Position numbers and translations under genes: made by a program. The notes beneath the pieces were generated by a model. That model searched no databases. It was not told the origin of the DNA and saw only the letters and a program-made list of their open reading frames with translations. A DNA stretch of 64,000 bases from Coptis chinensis (taxonomy: Eukaryota; Streptophyta; Magnoliopsida; Ranunculales; Ranunculaceae). Below, piece after piece: positions 43,278 to 54,963 of this stretch (the first letter of the stretch is position 1; the number at the start of each line of letters is the position of its first letter). The stretch is taken from positions 55,817,001 to 55,881,000 of the forward strand of contig CM027380.1 in NCBI GenBank assembly GCA_015680905.1, written 5' to 3'.

Positions 43278-44033
43278 CTAAACATATATATGAACATGCA
43301 GTTTATCATATATCAACAACCGAAATAGTTGAGGATCATTCCATAAATAAATATCACAGAAAACATATCCAAACACAATCAAGCACCAAGATTTCCTATG
43401 ACGCAACCTAGTGAAATGAAAGCGAAGTCGGATCACCATATTACGTAACCTAGCATGCACCTTCTTTTTCATTTTTGAACGAGTGGGTGTTCTAGTAAAT
43501 AAGTGTGGAAAAGTGAATGGTTGTGGAGAATATGGTGGATATGGATAAGTTGTAGAAGGATAGCATGTAAAAAATGAGGATGTGGGTTTAGCACAAAACT
43601 CATTCATAGTGTAGGTAGGGACTGTCTCAAGTCTGAAAATGAAGGTGTCAAACGCTTTTGTCTTCTGAAGTATTTGTTTACTAGGTGGATTTAAAAAATT
43701 ATGAAGCACAGAAGAAACAAAAGGATCGAGTGCAAACTCGAGATTCCTTTGAAAGGGTGGAAGGAGGGAAGTCGAGGTGGATGTTGTGGAAAGTAGTTCT
43801 TGATAAGGTGAATTATCACCTGCTCTAAGAAACTCATCGAATTGCTCATCTAGATTGGTCATATCCTCGTTACTATGATAGTCCTCTACATCTTTGAGAA
43901 AGTCGTCTATCTCATCCTCATCCGTAATATGTGTATCGACTAGTGTAGGGATGGAAATGTTGGAGTCTGAACTTCCAAAGGAAAGAAATTTGGGCATATG
44001 ATTATCGGGAACGTGTTGTTGAAATAATCTCAA
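43278..44033 (-). CDS. E5 unique open frame, 251 codons
   Basis: The longest open frame in E5. The first part resembles the segment that follows protease in relatives (HMPKFLSFGS, compare HKFLSFGS in E2 and YKFLSFRKS in E6). The next part is acidic (TDEDEIDDFLKDVED), then comes a Pro/Tyr/Ser/Thr-rich stretch (YPSTTYPYPPYSPQPF), a basic segment (RSKMKKKVHARLRN) and an aromatic, hydrophobic C-terminus. I do not recognise the last 200 residues and they do not resemble RT or integrase. The ATG chosen is the first in frame; the frame may be entered from protease. Confidence 0.6.
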   Translation of the reverse strand: MRLFQQHVPDNHMPKFLSFGSSDSNISIPTLVDTHITDEDEIDDFLKDVEDYHSNEDMTNLDEQFDEFLRAGDNSPYQELLSTTSTSTSLLPPFQRNLEFALDPFVSSVLHNFLNPPSKQILQKTKAFDTFIFRLETVPTYTMNEFCAKPTSSFFTCYPSTTYPYPPYSPQPFTFPHLFTRTPTRSKMKKKVHARLRNMVIRLRFHFTRLRHRKSWCLIVFGYVFCDIYLWNDPQLFRLLIYDKLHVHIYV

Positions 44034-44520
44034 GCAAAGCTCTCGATCATGCTAACCTCTCCATCCATAGGCTAATCAGGTAACGCGGTGTCTTTGTTTT
44101 AAAACATTGACTTCAACAACAAGATGGCCAAAAGACATGGACATTGAAACATCACGCAATTAATGAGCGCATTGGCGGGTTGCCGGAAAGGGCGCCCTAA
44201 GATGATCGGAGAGAGTCGTTAACGACCACGTCGCGGTCGAGGATGACAAAATCAGCCCGGATAGTAAAAATCCACGAACTTTTACCGAGAACATTTTCGA
44301 CGACTCCATTAGGATACTTAATAGACCGATCAGCTAATTACAACGTCATTTTAGTGGGTTGCATCTCGTCTAAACCTATTTGTCTATACAAATAAAACGG
44401 GAGTAAGTTAACACTAGCCCCCAAGTCTAATAACGCAGTCGTCGTATAAGAATCTCCTAAGGTGCATTGTATAGTAGGACGACCAAGGTCCTTGTACTTA
44501 ACAATTCCATTATGTTCAGA
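44034..44520 (-). pseudogene. pol: E5 protease region
   Basis: Shows TTALLDLGASVNLLPFYLY with the DLGAS active-site motif and GLDEMQPTKMTL, followed by weaker matches to the rest of the retropepsin domain. Broken. Confidence 0.8.
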
Positions 44521-46300
44521 TAGAGTTGGGAATTGTTCTGTTAAAAAGGCGACGTTTGGTATATTGGTCTTACGCCTAGTAGTACACAATTCCTTAAGAA
44601 ACTTAGCATGGTGTGGTAGCTTTTTAATAGCTTCGAGGAAAGGAAGGTTTATAGTTAGATTCTTGAAAACGTCCCTAATCTCCTCATAATTAGTATCCCT
44701 AGTTAACACGACTAATTTTTGTGGAAACGGTGGTTTCTGTTTATATTTAGCAATGGTATCACCTGGATGTTTAACCGTGGCTTTCTGTTTCTTAGGTTGT
44801 GTTGTAACTGGTACCTCTACAGTGGTAGGCTCTTCAGTTTCTATTTAATTATCTAGTAAAATAGCGGTGTAGGGTGTAGGGGCTATAGGCATAGTTACTT
44901 TGTTATCAACCACTCTGCCGAAGCGAGAGAGTGGTGATGGCCTTTAGCTCACCTACATTTTCATATTCATTACTAGTATTATCGGTTACCTCAAAGGATT
45001 TATTTGTTGTTTTAGGATTAGGTATTTCGTGACTTGGAAACACACCTTTGGGTTGGGCTTTATCTTGAGCCAACTGTTGGGTTAAATTATTAACGGATTG
45101 TAGAAATTTGTTGGTTAGATTGAGCCATGGTTTGGAAAAAATTTGGCTCACTTGTATGAAGGTGTCAAGACGATCGGGTTGTGTGGGTGTAGTAGTCGCG
45201 GGTGGTGGTGTGACTGAACTATTTCGCGTGAATTATTTATGGGTGGATTTTGATAGTTATTATTTACCTGGGAACGATACCTCTATTAGCATTATAATTA
45301 TTATAAATACCTTGACTTTGTGCTTGACCTTGTCGAGGTTGCATTTGGTTGTTATAATTATTAAAATTACCCCGACCGCATCCTTGTCGTGGTGGAGCTT
45401 GGTTAAAACTTTGTGTTGGACTAACATATTGATTATTGTAGACTCGGAGGTGTGGACGTGTTGGTTATTTCTCCAACCGAAGTTGGGATTTTGTCTCCAA
45501 GGGGCGTTAGGTTACTATTAATGGAACAAGCCTGTTCATAGGCAATAGGACAGTGGGAGTCGGGATGCTCAGGGCTCCAACAGAAACTACATGGATTTGA
45601 ATTTACGTTCATGACGGGGATAGGCTTTTGTTGAACAGAAATGGCCTCTACCTTTTTAGTGAGTGATTCGATTAGAGTTTTAAGCTCGGAATCGTGTTTA
45701 ACTTCAAACATACCGGTGGCCTTAACTGTATTTGATGAACTAGCGGAGCGGTGGATATCATCACTACCCCCCCAGTTGTTATTTCGCTTAGTTTGATCCT
45801 CTAAAAATTTATAAGCCTCCGAGGCTCCTTTGCTTAAGAAACTACCCCCATTCATAATGTCTAGGACTTATTTATGGTGGTGTAGAAGTCCTTTGAAAAA
45901 GGCACGAACTAACGTGTCTTTCGCTAAGTTATGATGTGGACACTCTACAAGGAGATCGGTGAAACGATTCCAAGCCTCTGAAAATGATTCATGAGGATTT
46001 TGTCGAAAGAAATGAATCTTGGAAAGCATCTCATCCGTCTTTAGGGGTAGGTAAAAATGTTCCATAAAAAGCTGAACAAGTTTAGCCCACGAGTCCACAG
46101 AATTAGGCGTTTGGGCAGTTAACCAAGACGCCGCCTTATCGGCTAAGGTGAAAGGGAATACCTTGAGTTTCATTTGTTCCACACCAACCGTAGGATGGTG
46201 GAATGTTGTTAGGACTTGTTCAATCCTACGCATGTGCTGATAAGGTTTTTCATGGTCTAATCCATGAAAAACGGGTAACAAATTAAAATATTTGGGGATT
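44521..46300 (-). pseudogene. gag: E5 gag
   Basis: The N-terminal fold (45868-46281) is well readable: FHGLDHEKPYQHMRRIEQV, FTLADKAASWLTAQTPNSV, FNRFTDLL-type WNRFTDLLVECPHHNLA and LVRAFFKGLLHHH. Then NGGSFLSKGASEAYKFLE (45433-45855) and a CCHC knuckle CSFCWSPEHPDSHC. The Asn/Tyr-rich tail follows (about 45240-45420), then the protease-proximal part with FKNLTINLPFLEAIKKL. Broken several times. Confidence 0.88.
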
Positions 46301-47035
46301 CAGAAATCCCCAATCGGTCCGCTAGAACGATGCAAGATTTGGGGCTATCGCCAAGGGTTTGTAGAAGTCAGAGAGAGGAGTCTCTTCTTCGTCGGGCATT
46401 GTGTCAGGTGATGTGTGTGAAATAGTAGCTAGAGGTGTAGTGGGTGGTATACTAGATAGACTTGTTTGTTGATGTTGTTGTGTAATTACGTTCGGTGTTT
46501 TGTTCGCCGGACCTTAATCTCATACAAGGCTAAAACCAAACTTAGCTAAACACATCAACACTCCAAACAATTCGATATACTAGTATAAACCTCTAACGGG
46601 GAGATGCGAGGTGTGGAAGAAAGGAATACCTGATTGCGTCCTTGCTTCGCTTATGAATAGCGTCTTGTTTATGCATTTTCAGTGTATATAACAAGTTAGA
46701 ACACTGAAAAACTTGAAAAATCAAAGTTTGAGTCAAAACTGTTGAATTCCGGAAAAATTAGCAAAGGGCGCGGGTGCGCTCTCATAGGGCGCGGTCGTGC
46801 TCTGTGTAATTTTCAAATTACAGTGTTTTTAGGGCGGGTCGTGCTCGTGTTCCAGGCTATAGGGCGCAGGTGCGGTCCTTATAGGCGCGGTCGCGCACTC
46901 AGTGTATTTTTGTCCGGAACTTTTCAACGCTGAATCGGAAAACCACAGTAGGAATCAAACAAGGGTGGGTGGGTGAAATGGGACTTTAAGAAAAGTACTT
47001 ACTCTACAAAAACAATGCAAATGTGAAACTAAGAT
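46301..47035 (-). other. E5 leader
   Basis: Noncoding, with a GC-rich stretch at 46763-46910 (GGGCGCGGGTGCGCTC, GGGCGCGGTCGTGCTC and similar) and the CCACCCACCC-type sequence near the PBS. PBS TGGCGCTGCTGCC at 47036-47048, tRNA-Asp-like. Confidence 0.7.
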
Positions 47036-47048
47036 GGCAGCAGCGCCA
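47036..47048 (-). promoter_or_regulatory. E5 primer-binding site
   Basis: Same sequence as in E2, two bases from the LTR. Resembles the tRNA-Asp complement. Confidence 0.75.
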
Positions 47049-47050
47049 TT

Positions 47051-48536
47051 TGATAAGATAAAATTTGAATAGTTTACCTACGAAATGAACGATGAACTCA
47101 AAACGTAACTAAACTAAAACTATATTATGTGCCTAAGATTTATCAAAGATTTCTACTCTCAATCCTATGAGATATAGTGGAGTAGGAAGTTCGTTCCACT
47201 CCTAGTCCTTCCACATGTTGTGTTTTCAAGTCTAATTACTCTACTCTAAGTCAAATGAGAGATTTACGAAGTGGCAACTAGACTACGATGCAACTACCCA
47301 CAAGATGCAACTAGTCGATTATCAAAATAACTATGGTTATGCTACGTTGATTCGATGATAAAGAGTTAGAGGGGGATTGATTCCACCTTAACTCAACTTA
47401 ATCCTATTAACGACGAATCATCGAAATCCAACTTGAACTGCTTCGCAGAACAATTGGTTCTTCCTAATCCCTAATTACACATGACATTTCTACCAATTCA
47501 TAACTAGCATGTGAACGATTAAACCCATTCTCATGGTGAACTAATCGTTTCTAGAGTGGAAAGGAAATTACGACGACTCTACGATAATCGGAATCAAGCT
47601 TTCATCAAGGCTTCTCAACCCCCTCTAATGGAGGTTTAGCCGAGAATCATTACGCAATCATTTTCGATTAAATTAAAACTAAACATGATATAAAGAATTG
47701 AAATTTACTAATCTAAATTAAACAATAATTAAAACCGAATTAATAACTAAGAATTGAATACCAAGTAATAAATGAAATCAAATCTAACACAATGTAAATG
47801 ACAAGAATAAAAATTGACAAAATAACTATTTTATTTATCTAATCAATCAAGAACAATGATTCAAAGACTTAATCTAAAACAAGGATTGAAAATGGAACTA
47901 AAACTTAATTAATCTACTGAAAACTAGATCTAGAATTATCTATATTGTTTTAGGTCTAACTAGCTACCATTAACAAAGAGCTAAGCTTTGGTTTTTATAC
48001 TTTCAGATCCAAAAATCGTGCATGGGCTTGGAGCCATGTTTTGGGCCAGAGAATCAGGCCCAAAACCCAATTCTTTCAGTCCAAAAAGGCCTCTTAAGCT
48101 GCAGTTGGATTCAACAGACTTTTCGTCTATTTTTTCTCCTCTGATTGGGTCAAGTCTTGGACCATTGGAAAGCTCTTTCCGAGCCGGTCGTTTTGACATA
48201 AGATAGGCCCCATTCCGAGGTCTGAGTCCAAAAATACGGCCTTTGGAAGTTCTGCTGACTTGTGTGCTGTTTCTGCCCGTGTCGACTTTTCAGCTTTTGA
48301 CCGGGCTTTAGGAAGGCTTTGTCTTCTTGAATCTTGGCCTTTAATCACGGAACTAGTTAGTAACCGACCTTTGCTCCTTTATCTCGCTAAAATGGCACAT
48401 TTCTACACATAATGAACTTTGAAACTTGAAATGCATAAAAACACGTAATCAGTGTTAACTCTTAATTATTACTCACATAATTGGTCTAAAAGTATGACTG
48501 TTACAGGGTTAAAACTATAGTTTTGGGCTCTTATCA
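47051..48536 (-). repeat. E5 5' LTR
   Basis: 1486 bp with TGATAA/TTATCA ends, followed by ACTAA. TATA box on the minus strand at 47992-47999; inverted TTTTGGGCC/GGCCCAAAA pair at about 48038-48064. Confidence 0.92.
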
Positions 48537-49625
48537 ACTAACCTATTCCTAATTGAGCTAGAAGTCTTTATTAGGTGTTGCGGGGATTAGGAGATGGTTT
48601 AAGAAGGAAGGAAATGGATATTCAAAAAGGGCATATATGAGATAATAGAGTTTTCATATTATGTAACTAGAGAAAACCATGTTCTTTACTTTTGCTTCTA
48701 CACTTTGTTTCCATCCTTAGCCATATTTTTTTTCTTTTTCTTTAGCTTTTGACTCCTTTGATTCTATTTTTGGAGTTCTAACTCTTTATTTTCTTTTATT
48801 TATTTATTTATTTGGATGGAAACTTCCTTTTCTTATTTGAAGCGACTAACAAATTTTTAATTTCAAAGGTATTTCTTTTTTCTATTATTCATCTCTATTC
48901 TCAGACTTATTCAAAGAATGAGTAGGTTTTTTTTTTTTTTTTTTTTTTTTAATTTTGTTTTGTAAAAGGTTAAAGGAATTTGCGGTTTATGAAAGGCTAA
49001 AGAAAGGCTCAAAGGGGCGACTAGCAGAAAATAATTCATAGGTTTGAATTTTTGGCTATATCGATTCAAAGAGGGCCTAAATTCTTACTTCGGATATGGT
49101 ATAGTGATCAAGTAAGTGGACGTGTGATTTCTCTATCCGGATTTTACTTCTCCCTTGTGTCATTCTCAAATGTTTCGCTCATATAAGGCTTTAGGCTATA
49201 TTCTCACAGGATTTGTAGAATAAGTACTCTAGCCTAGATTTCAGAAACTTACTGCCAAACAATCATAGATACTCATGTAATATAGTTATAGATATATGCA
49301 GAGATTATTACGTACATATTAACCTAAGTTTCTAAAAACTATTCCCATGCTGAAGCTACGTGAGACTTCTAGATTATTGAGAACATAGAGAAAGAAAACA
49401 ATACCAATATTCCTAAGTGTATAGCATGAACTTTTTATTCATATTTTTAAATTTTTTGAAAACTTACTAGAAAACAAGTGCATATTATAGATATCTATAT
49501 CCTAACAGATGCCTTATTTACACTTATTTCTATCCCACCCCAAACAAAAAGCATGCTTTGTCCTCAAAATATTTAAATAAAAAGGGTAGGAAAATACCAT
49601 GGAAACGCGTGAAATTCTGGAACAT
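48537..49625 (-). other. E3 3' noncoding region, ORF B-proximal part
   Basis: Continues E3 after E5, starting with the duplicated ACTAA. It contains a run of 24 T (48927-48950) and an internal G-tract at 49534-49546. No gene seen. Confidence 0.82.
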
Positions 49626-49764
49626 CTACAAAACAAGGTTAAACATACTAATATAGAAAAAGAAAAATAGACGCAACTCTATATGAGTTCCACCTGTTAT
49701 GGGGTTAACAAGAATTAAATTGCTTGGGACATAAGCAGACACTAACTGAAACTAAAAGACTTAC
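49626..49764 (-). other. Intron-like unit after ORF B (E3)
   Basis: In element sense AAG|GTAAGT at the right edge and TTTTGTAG at the left edge, 139 bp. Same place as in E4, E5 and E6. Confidence 0.55.
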
Positions 49765-49774
49765 CTTATCTCCC

Positions 49775-50690
49775 GTTTAATCGCCATCCGCCTCCTCTTC
49801 TATAAAGAAATGGGGTTCCTTCGCATCCTACCCCTCCATGGTAACTTGCCAAGCTTCACGCCATTTATCATCTACAACTGCTAACCTGTTTAGCGCCACT
49901 TAGTCGGATGGGGTGTAGGGGGCAACCCAATGAGGTTGCACCTGCCATCTGGGCCAAGTCATAGCACGGAAAGATCGAATAATACAATTGGTGGGTCTCA
50001 CAATGTCGACCCCAACCCAATCCGTGAAACAGGCACAAAAAACAGGAAAGAAACAGAGCATAATACGACAAATTAAAACAGGCATAAGAAGGTACTTATG
50101 CCTCATACTCTGGGCTTGTGCTAAACTAGATATTAATGTCTTGGGAAGGTCATATAACAGGCATCCCTCAGCTAGAGCAAGGAAAACATCGCAAGTGGCG
50201 TCATTCGTAGAAGAAAAACGCCACTCCCCTAATATGTTTAGCATGATAAAAAAACATGACCGTGCCCATGTTAAGAGACAAGCTACCAAGGGCTACATTA
50301 TATGTCCCTTGGTCCTCTACACGGAAAATGTCAGCCCCATAATTCGCATGCAAAAGCTCATAGTTGTAGGCAGAGAAATTATCAACTATGTTGCCCCGTG
50401 GGTCTTGAATCTCAGCAGGCATAGGAAGCTCAACAACAAAAGCCAACAAGAACTTGGTTATTTCCATTGTTTTGTCATCAATGTTGATGGAGAACACGTG
50501 TTCTCCATCCATCGGATAAAAGAATTTACAATGGTTAAAATACGAGGTAAGTGCAGGAGAGTAAAGTTCATCAGAACTTTCCATTAAAAATTGACATCCT
50601 GCTTGTATGATTACTTCGCAAAACCACGCACCATAGGTGTCACTTTGGAACAAGTCTTCAAAAGATTATTCCGGTATGATACGAGGGGAT
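49775..50690 (-). pseudogene. E3 ORF B
   Basis: Visible parts: CQFLMESSDELYSPALTSYF, DGEHVFSINIDDKTMEI, LLAFVVELPMPAEIQDPRG, YELLHANYGADIFRVEDQG, LGSLSLNMGTVMF, then SLAQAQSMRHKYLLMPVLI and WQVQPHWVAPYTPSD. Accessory protein of unknown function. No signal peptide evident. Broken into two or more frames. Confidence 0.8.
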
Positions 50691-51666
50691 ATCTTCACCA
50701 GACTACTCTCTAGAATAGCTACAACGGATCCTAGAACAATCCACAAAAATTGGAATTTTTTTTCCGTGCCTACAGATGTTAGAGCGTGGGTGGCGCTCCA
50801 ATTTAGCCTGGGTAGGGCGCAAGGTGCGCTCAGGCTATGATTGAGTTCCAGGCACTTAGGCGCAGGGCGAGCTCATTTTTAGCTTGGGATGGGCGGGTAC
50901 GCTCTGGTCTAAATTGAGTAATAGGCACTTAGGCGGGGTGCGCGCTCACTTTTTGCCTGGGATGGGCGCAGGTCGCGCTCAGGTGTATTTCGAGTTACAT
51001 GTGGGCAAGCACAGGTGGCACTCAACTGAGGCGCAGGCGCGCTCTGTGCAGCTTAAATGCTGAAGTGAAGAAGAAAAAAAGGAAAAATTGGGAGTGAAAG
51101 GTGAGAGATGAAAGTGAGATATGTGGGTTTGTGTGGAGAATGAAGGAAGTTTATATAAGGTTTGAGTTTCCAAAACGAATCGGCAAGTTGCCAAAACGCT
51201 TTAAGGTAATTGCCGAAAACAAAATTTTTCCAAAACCAAAAATGGAAACAACCCATATTCTTTATTCCAAAACAAACCTAATATCTTTTAGGTTGAATTT
51301 AGGATAGTACTGCCTAACTTATTGAGATTTCATCCGAACACAATATCTACTCATAGCCATACCAATATCGGCAACATTCCCAACAATCATCGCAAAATTA
51401 CATAATAAATTATGGATCATATAAAAACCACGCTAAAATAAATAATACCACCCCCAAACAATTCGAGAAGGTGGGATTAACACAATAATCAACGCATAAT
51501 TTGAAAGGAACCACATTATATTAAAATCAAAATTCAAATACAATTAACTACCGAATACAAATTTAACTACTGAATTCAAAATTAACATCCGAACTAATAA
51601 ATACAATAAAAACAACATCAATCAATATATTCCCTAAACCACGCGCAACTGGTTGAAAATGGAGCA
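50691..51666 (-). other. E3 spacer between ORF B and ORF A
   Basis: GC-rich leader repeats at 50780-51055, a TATA-like TATATAAA at 51150-51157 (about 470 bp before ORF B), and an internal G-tract at 51448-51460. Very close to the same part of E2 (3583-4570). E6 has inserted at 51666/51667; GAGCA (51662-51666) is the presumed duplicated target. E3 ORF A and pol lie beyond E6, outside the window. Confidence 0.7.
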
Positions 51667-53141
51667 TGATAAATGATAAAGTTGAATAGTCTACCTACGA
51701 AATGAACGATGAAATCAAAACGTAAGTAAACTAAACTATTTATGTTGCTATGTTATCAAAGTTTCCTACTCTCAAGTCTATCGAAATAGAGTGGAGTAAC
51801 AAATTCGTTCCACTCCTAGTGCTCTAGCATGGAATGTTTTCTAATCTAATTAGTCGGTCTTAAGTCGATGAGAGCTTTACGAAGTGATATGCTACGATAC
51901 TTACTGAATTTGATTACTTGACTTTTAAACTACTAATGCTATGGAAATATGATTGTTTTGAATCTAGATAAAAGATTAGAGGGGAATTGAATCCACCTCG
52001 AATCCAACTTAATAGCCTAACATAGATTCTTGTATCTCGATTATTACGTTCTTACGGCAAGAAATTCGAGTTCTAATCCCTAGTGTTCATGGCATTTCTA
52101 CAGAGTACTAACTAGCATGTGAGGTCGTCCACCCATTCTCATGGCGAATCACGACCTTCTAGATTGGAATAGATTCTATAATGTTTCTACACTATACCAC
52201 CAAGTTTTCATCAAGGCTTCATCAACCCCTCTAATGGAGGTTTTAGCCTTGAATCATTCCACAATCATTTCCATATGAATCTAAACTAAACATATTATCA
52301 AGATTCGAAAATTACTAATCTAAACTAAACAATGATTAAAATTCTAATTAACAACTAAGAGATGGTAACCAACAATAATTAAAACTAGATCTAATAGATT
52401 GAAATAACACAATTCAAAATTGATAAAACAACTATTTTATTTATCTAATCAATCAAGAACAATGATTCAAAGACTTAATCTAAAACAAGAATTGAAAATG
52501 GAACTAAAGCTTAATTTAATTAATGAAAACAGATCTAGAATTATCTATATTATTTTAGGTCTAACTAGCTACCATTAACAAAAAGCTAAACTTTGGTTTT
52601 TATACTTTCAGATCCAAAAATCGTGCATGGGCTTGGAGCCATGTTTTGGGCCAGAGAATCAGGCCCAAAACCCAATTCTTTCAGTCCAAAAAGGCCTCTT
52701 CAGCTGCAGTTAGCTTCTACAGACTTTTCGTCTGCTTTTACTCCTCTGATTGGGTCAAGGCTTAGACCATTGGAAAGCTCTTTCCGAGCCGGTCATTTTG
52801 ACATAAGGTAGGCCCAATTCCAAGGTCTGAGTCCAAAGATACGGCTTTCGGAAGTTCTGCTGACTTGTGTGCTGTTTCAGCCCGTGTCAACTTTTCAGCT
52901 TTTGACCGGGCTTTAGGAAGTCTTTATCTTCTTGAATCTTGGCCTTTAATCACGGAACTCCTTAGTAACCGACCTTTTCTCCTTTATCTCACAAAAGTGG
53001 CACATTTCTGCACATAATGGACTTTGAAGCCTGAAATGCATAAAAACACGTAATCAGTGTTAACTCTTAATTATTACTCACATAATTGGTCCAAAAGTAT
53101 GACTGTTAAAGGGTTAAAACTACAATTTTGGGCTCTTATCA
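51667..53141 (-). repeat. E6 3' LTR
   Basis: 1475 bp, TGATAAATGATAAAG to GGGCTCTTATCA. The left end was set by alignment with the E4 LTR end, position for position. TATA box on the minus strand at 52597-52604; inverted TTTTGGGCC/GGCCCAAAA pair about 40 bp upstream. Confidence 0.9.
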
Positions 53142-54819
53142 AACCACCCCCAAACAGCATTTTGCTTGTCCTCAAGCAAAGATGAGAAATTAAAATAAGT
53201 GACCAAAAATGGAGTTCTATCTACTCTCGTTTCGCTGAGTGCGATTGCATTGACCCTATGCAATAAGGCCTTAAACCACTAGGAATTCCCTAGTGGACAA
53301 GTTATAGCCTCGTGAGAGTTTTCCAGTGAAGGTACTCACAAACTTCAACTATACTACAACGACTAAGAAATAAAACTAATGTTTTCCTCATTCATGTCCC
53401 AACTATCTATACATCTCACTAGCAATTGAATAAGAATAACCAAGTCAAAAACCTAAACTAATATATGCATAATAATCAATCATCTATGATACAAATATAT
53501 ATACTATGAGTAATACTATGAAATGCCTAGCAGGTTCGTTTCTGAAAACTTCGAATAGCGCCCTTAAGTAGGTCCTCACATAAATGTCAAGACAAAACTA
53601 CTCTGATTTTTTCCTCAAGTTTCATTTGCTCCATTAGGCAAGTGGGCACACTTTACCTTACAAATCTCAATGACAACAAGGAAGCCTGAGGGGCCGATCA
53701 AACACATCTGCCACTTACTATCACACTAACCTATTCCTAATTGAGCTAGAGGTCTTTATTAGGTGTCATGGGGATTAGGAGATGGTTTAAGAAGGAAGGA
53801 AATGGATATTCAAAAGGACAAGTCCGAGATAATAGAGTCTTCATATTATGTAACTTAGAGAAAACCTTGTTATTTTCTTTTTGCTTCTATACTTTGTTTC
53901 CATCCTTAGCCATATTTTTTCTTTTTCTTTTCTTTGGCTTTTGACTCCCTTTTTATTCTATTTTTGGAGTTTTTATTTATTTCTATATTATTTTTTTTTT
54001 CTTTTCCTTGGATGGAAACTTTTTTTTTTTCTAAAGCAACTAACTAATTTTTGTTTACACGGTTTTTCTCTTCTTCTTTCTTCACTCATTCTATTCGGAC
54101 TTATTCTAAATTAGGTAGGTTGATTTATTTTTTTTTTATTTTGTTTTTGTTTTTGTAATGGGGTAAAGGAATTGTGGTTTATGGAAGGCTAAAGAAAGGC
54201 TCGAGGGGCTTACTAGCGGAAAATAATTCATAGGTTTGAATTTCTGGCTATATCGATCCAAAGAGGGCCTAAATTCTCGCTTAGGATATGGCATAGTGAT
54301 CAAGCAAGTGGACGTGTGATATCTCTATCCAGATTTTACTTCTCCCTTGTGTCATTTCTCAATTGTTTCGCTCATATAAGGCTTTAGGCTATATTCTCAC
54401 AGGATTTGTAGAATAAGTACTCTAGCCTAGATTTCAGAACTTACTGCTAACAATCATAGATACTCATGTAATATATTTATAGATAGATGCAGAGATTATT
54501 ACCTACATATTAACCTAAGTTTCTAACAATTATTCTCGATGCAAAAGCTACACATGACACTTCTAGATTGTTAAGAGCATAGAGAAAGAAAACAATACCA
54601 ATATTCCTAAGTGTATAGCATAACTTATTTATTTATATTTTTGAATTTTAAAAATTTTAACTAGAAAACAAATGCATATTATACATATCTATATCCTAAC
54701 AGATGCCTCAATTACACGTGTTTCTATGCCCCCAAACAAGAATCATGCTTTGTCCTCAAAGTATTGTAAATAAAAAGGGTAGGAAAATTACCATTGAAAC
54801 GTGTGAAATTCAGGAACAT
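53142..54819 (-). other. E6 3' noncoding region
   Basis: Polypurine tract at 53144-53157 and about 1.6 kb of conserved noncoding DNA with long T-rich tracts (53870-54160). Internal G-tract at 54729-54738, followed on its right by the GCATGCTTTGTCCTCAA-type flank (here with one change). No gene seen. Confidence 0.82.
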
Positions 54820-54951
54820 CTGCAAAACAAAGTTAGAACGTACTACTATAGGAAATAAAACCGACGAACTCTATAATGAAGTTCCACCCATTATGGGGTT
54901 AACAAAAATGAAATTGCTTGGGACATAAGCAGACACTTACTAAAAACTTAC
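54820..54951 (-). other. Intron-like unit after ORF B (E6)
   Basis: In element sense AAG|GTAAGT, branch-like TTCTAAC and TTTTGCAG, 132 bp. Starts about a dozen bases after the ORF B stop codon. Confidence 0.55.
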
Positions 54952-54963
54952 CTTATCTCCCGC

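Larger units (their letters stand above)
36004..48536 (-). mobile_element. E5: Athila-like element without recognisable RT or integrase
   Basis: Complete ends: two LTRs, a PBS and a polypurine tract, with target duplication ACTAA (35999-36003 and 48537-48541). It lies in the 3' noncoding region of E3. Parts seen: gag, protease, a unique 251-codon open frame (43278-44033), ORF A and ORF B. I see no RT, RNase H or integrase, so it was probably non-autonomous and relied on relatives. Other coding parts are broken. LTRs differ by about 2-3% by eye, suggesting roughly a million years or somewhat less. Confidence 0.9.

Noticed and set aside
49988-50587. Plus-strand frame of 199 codons
   Set aside because: It is antisense to E3 ORF B, which matches four related copies; the plus-strand reading matches nothing I know.
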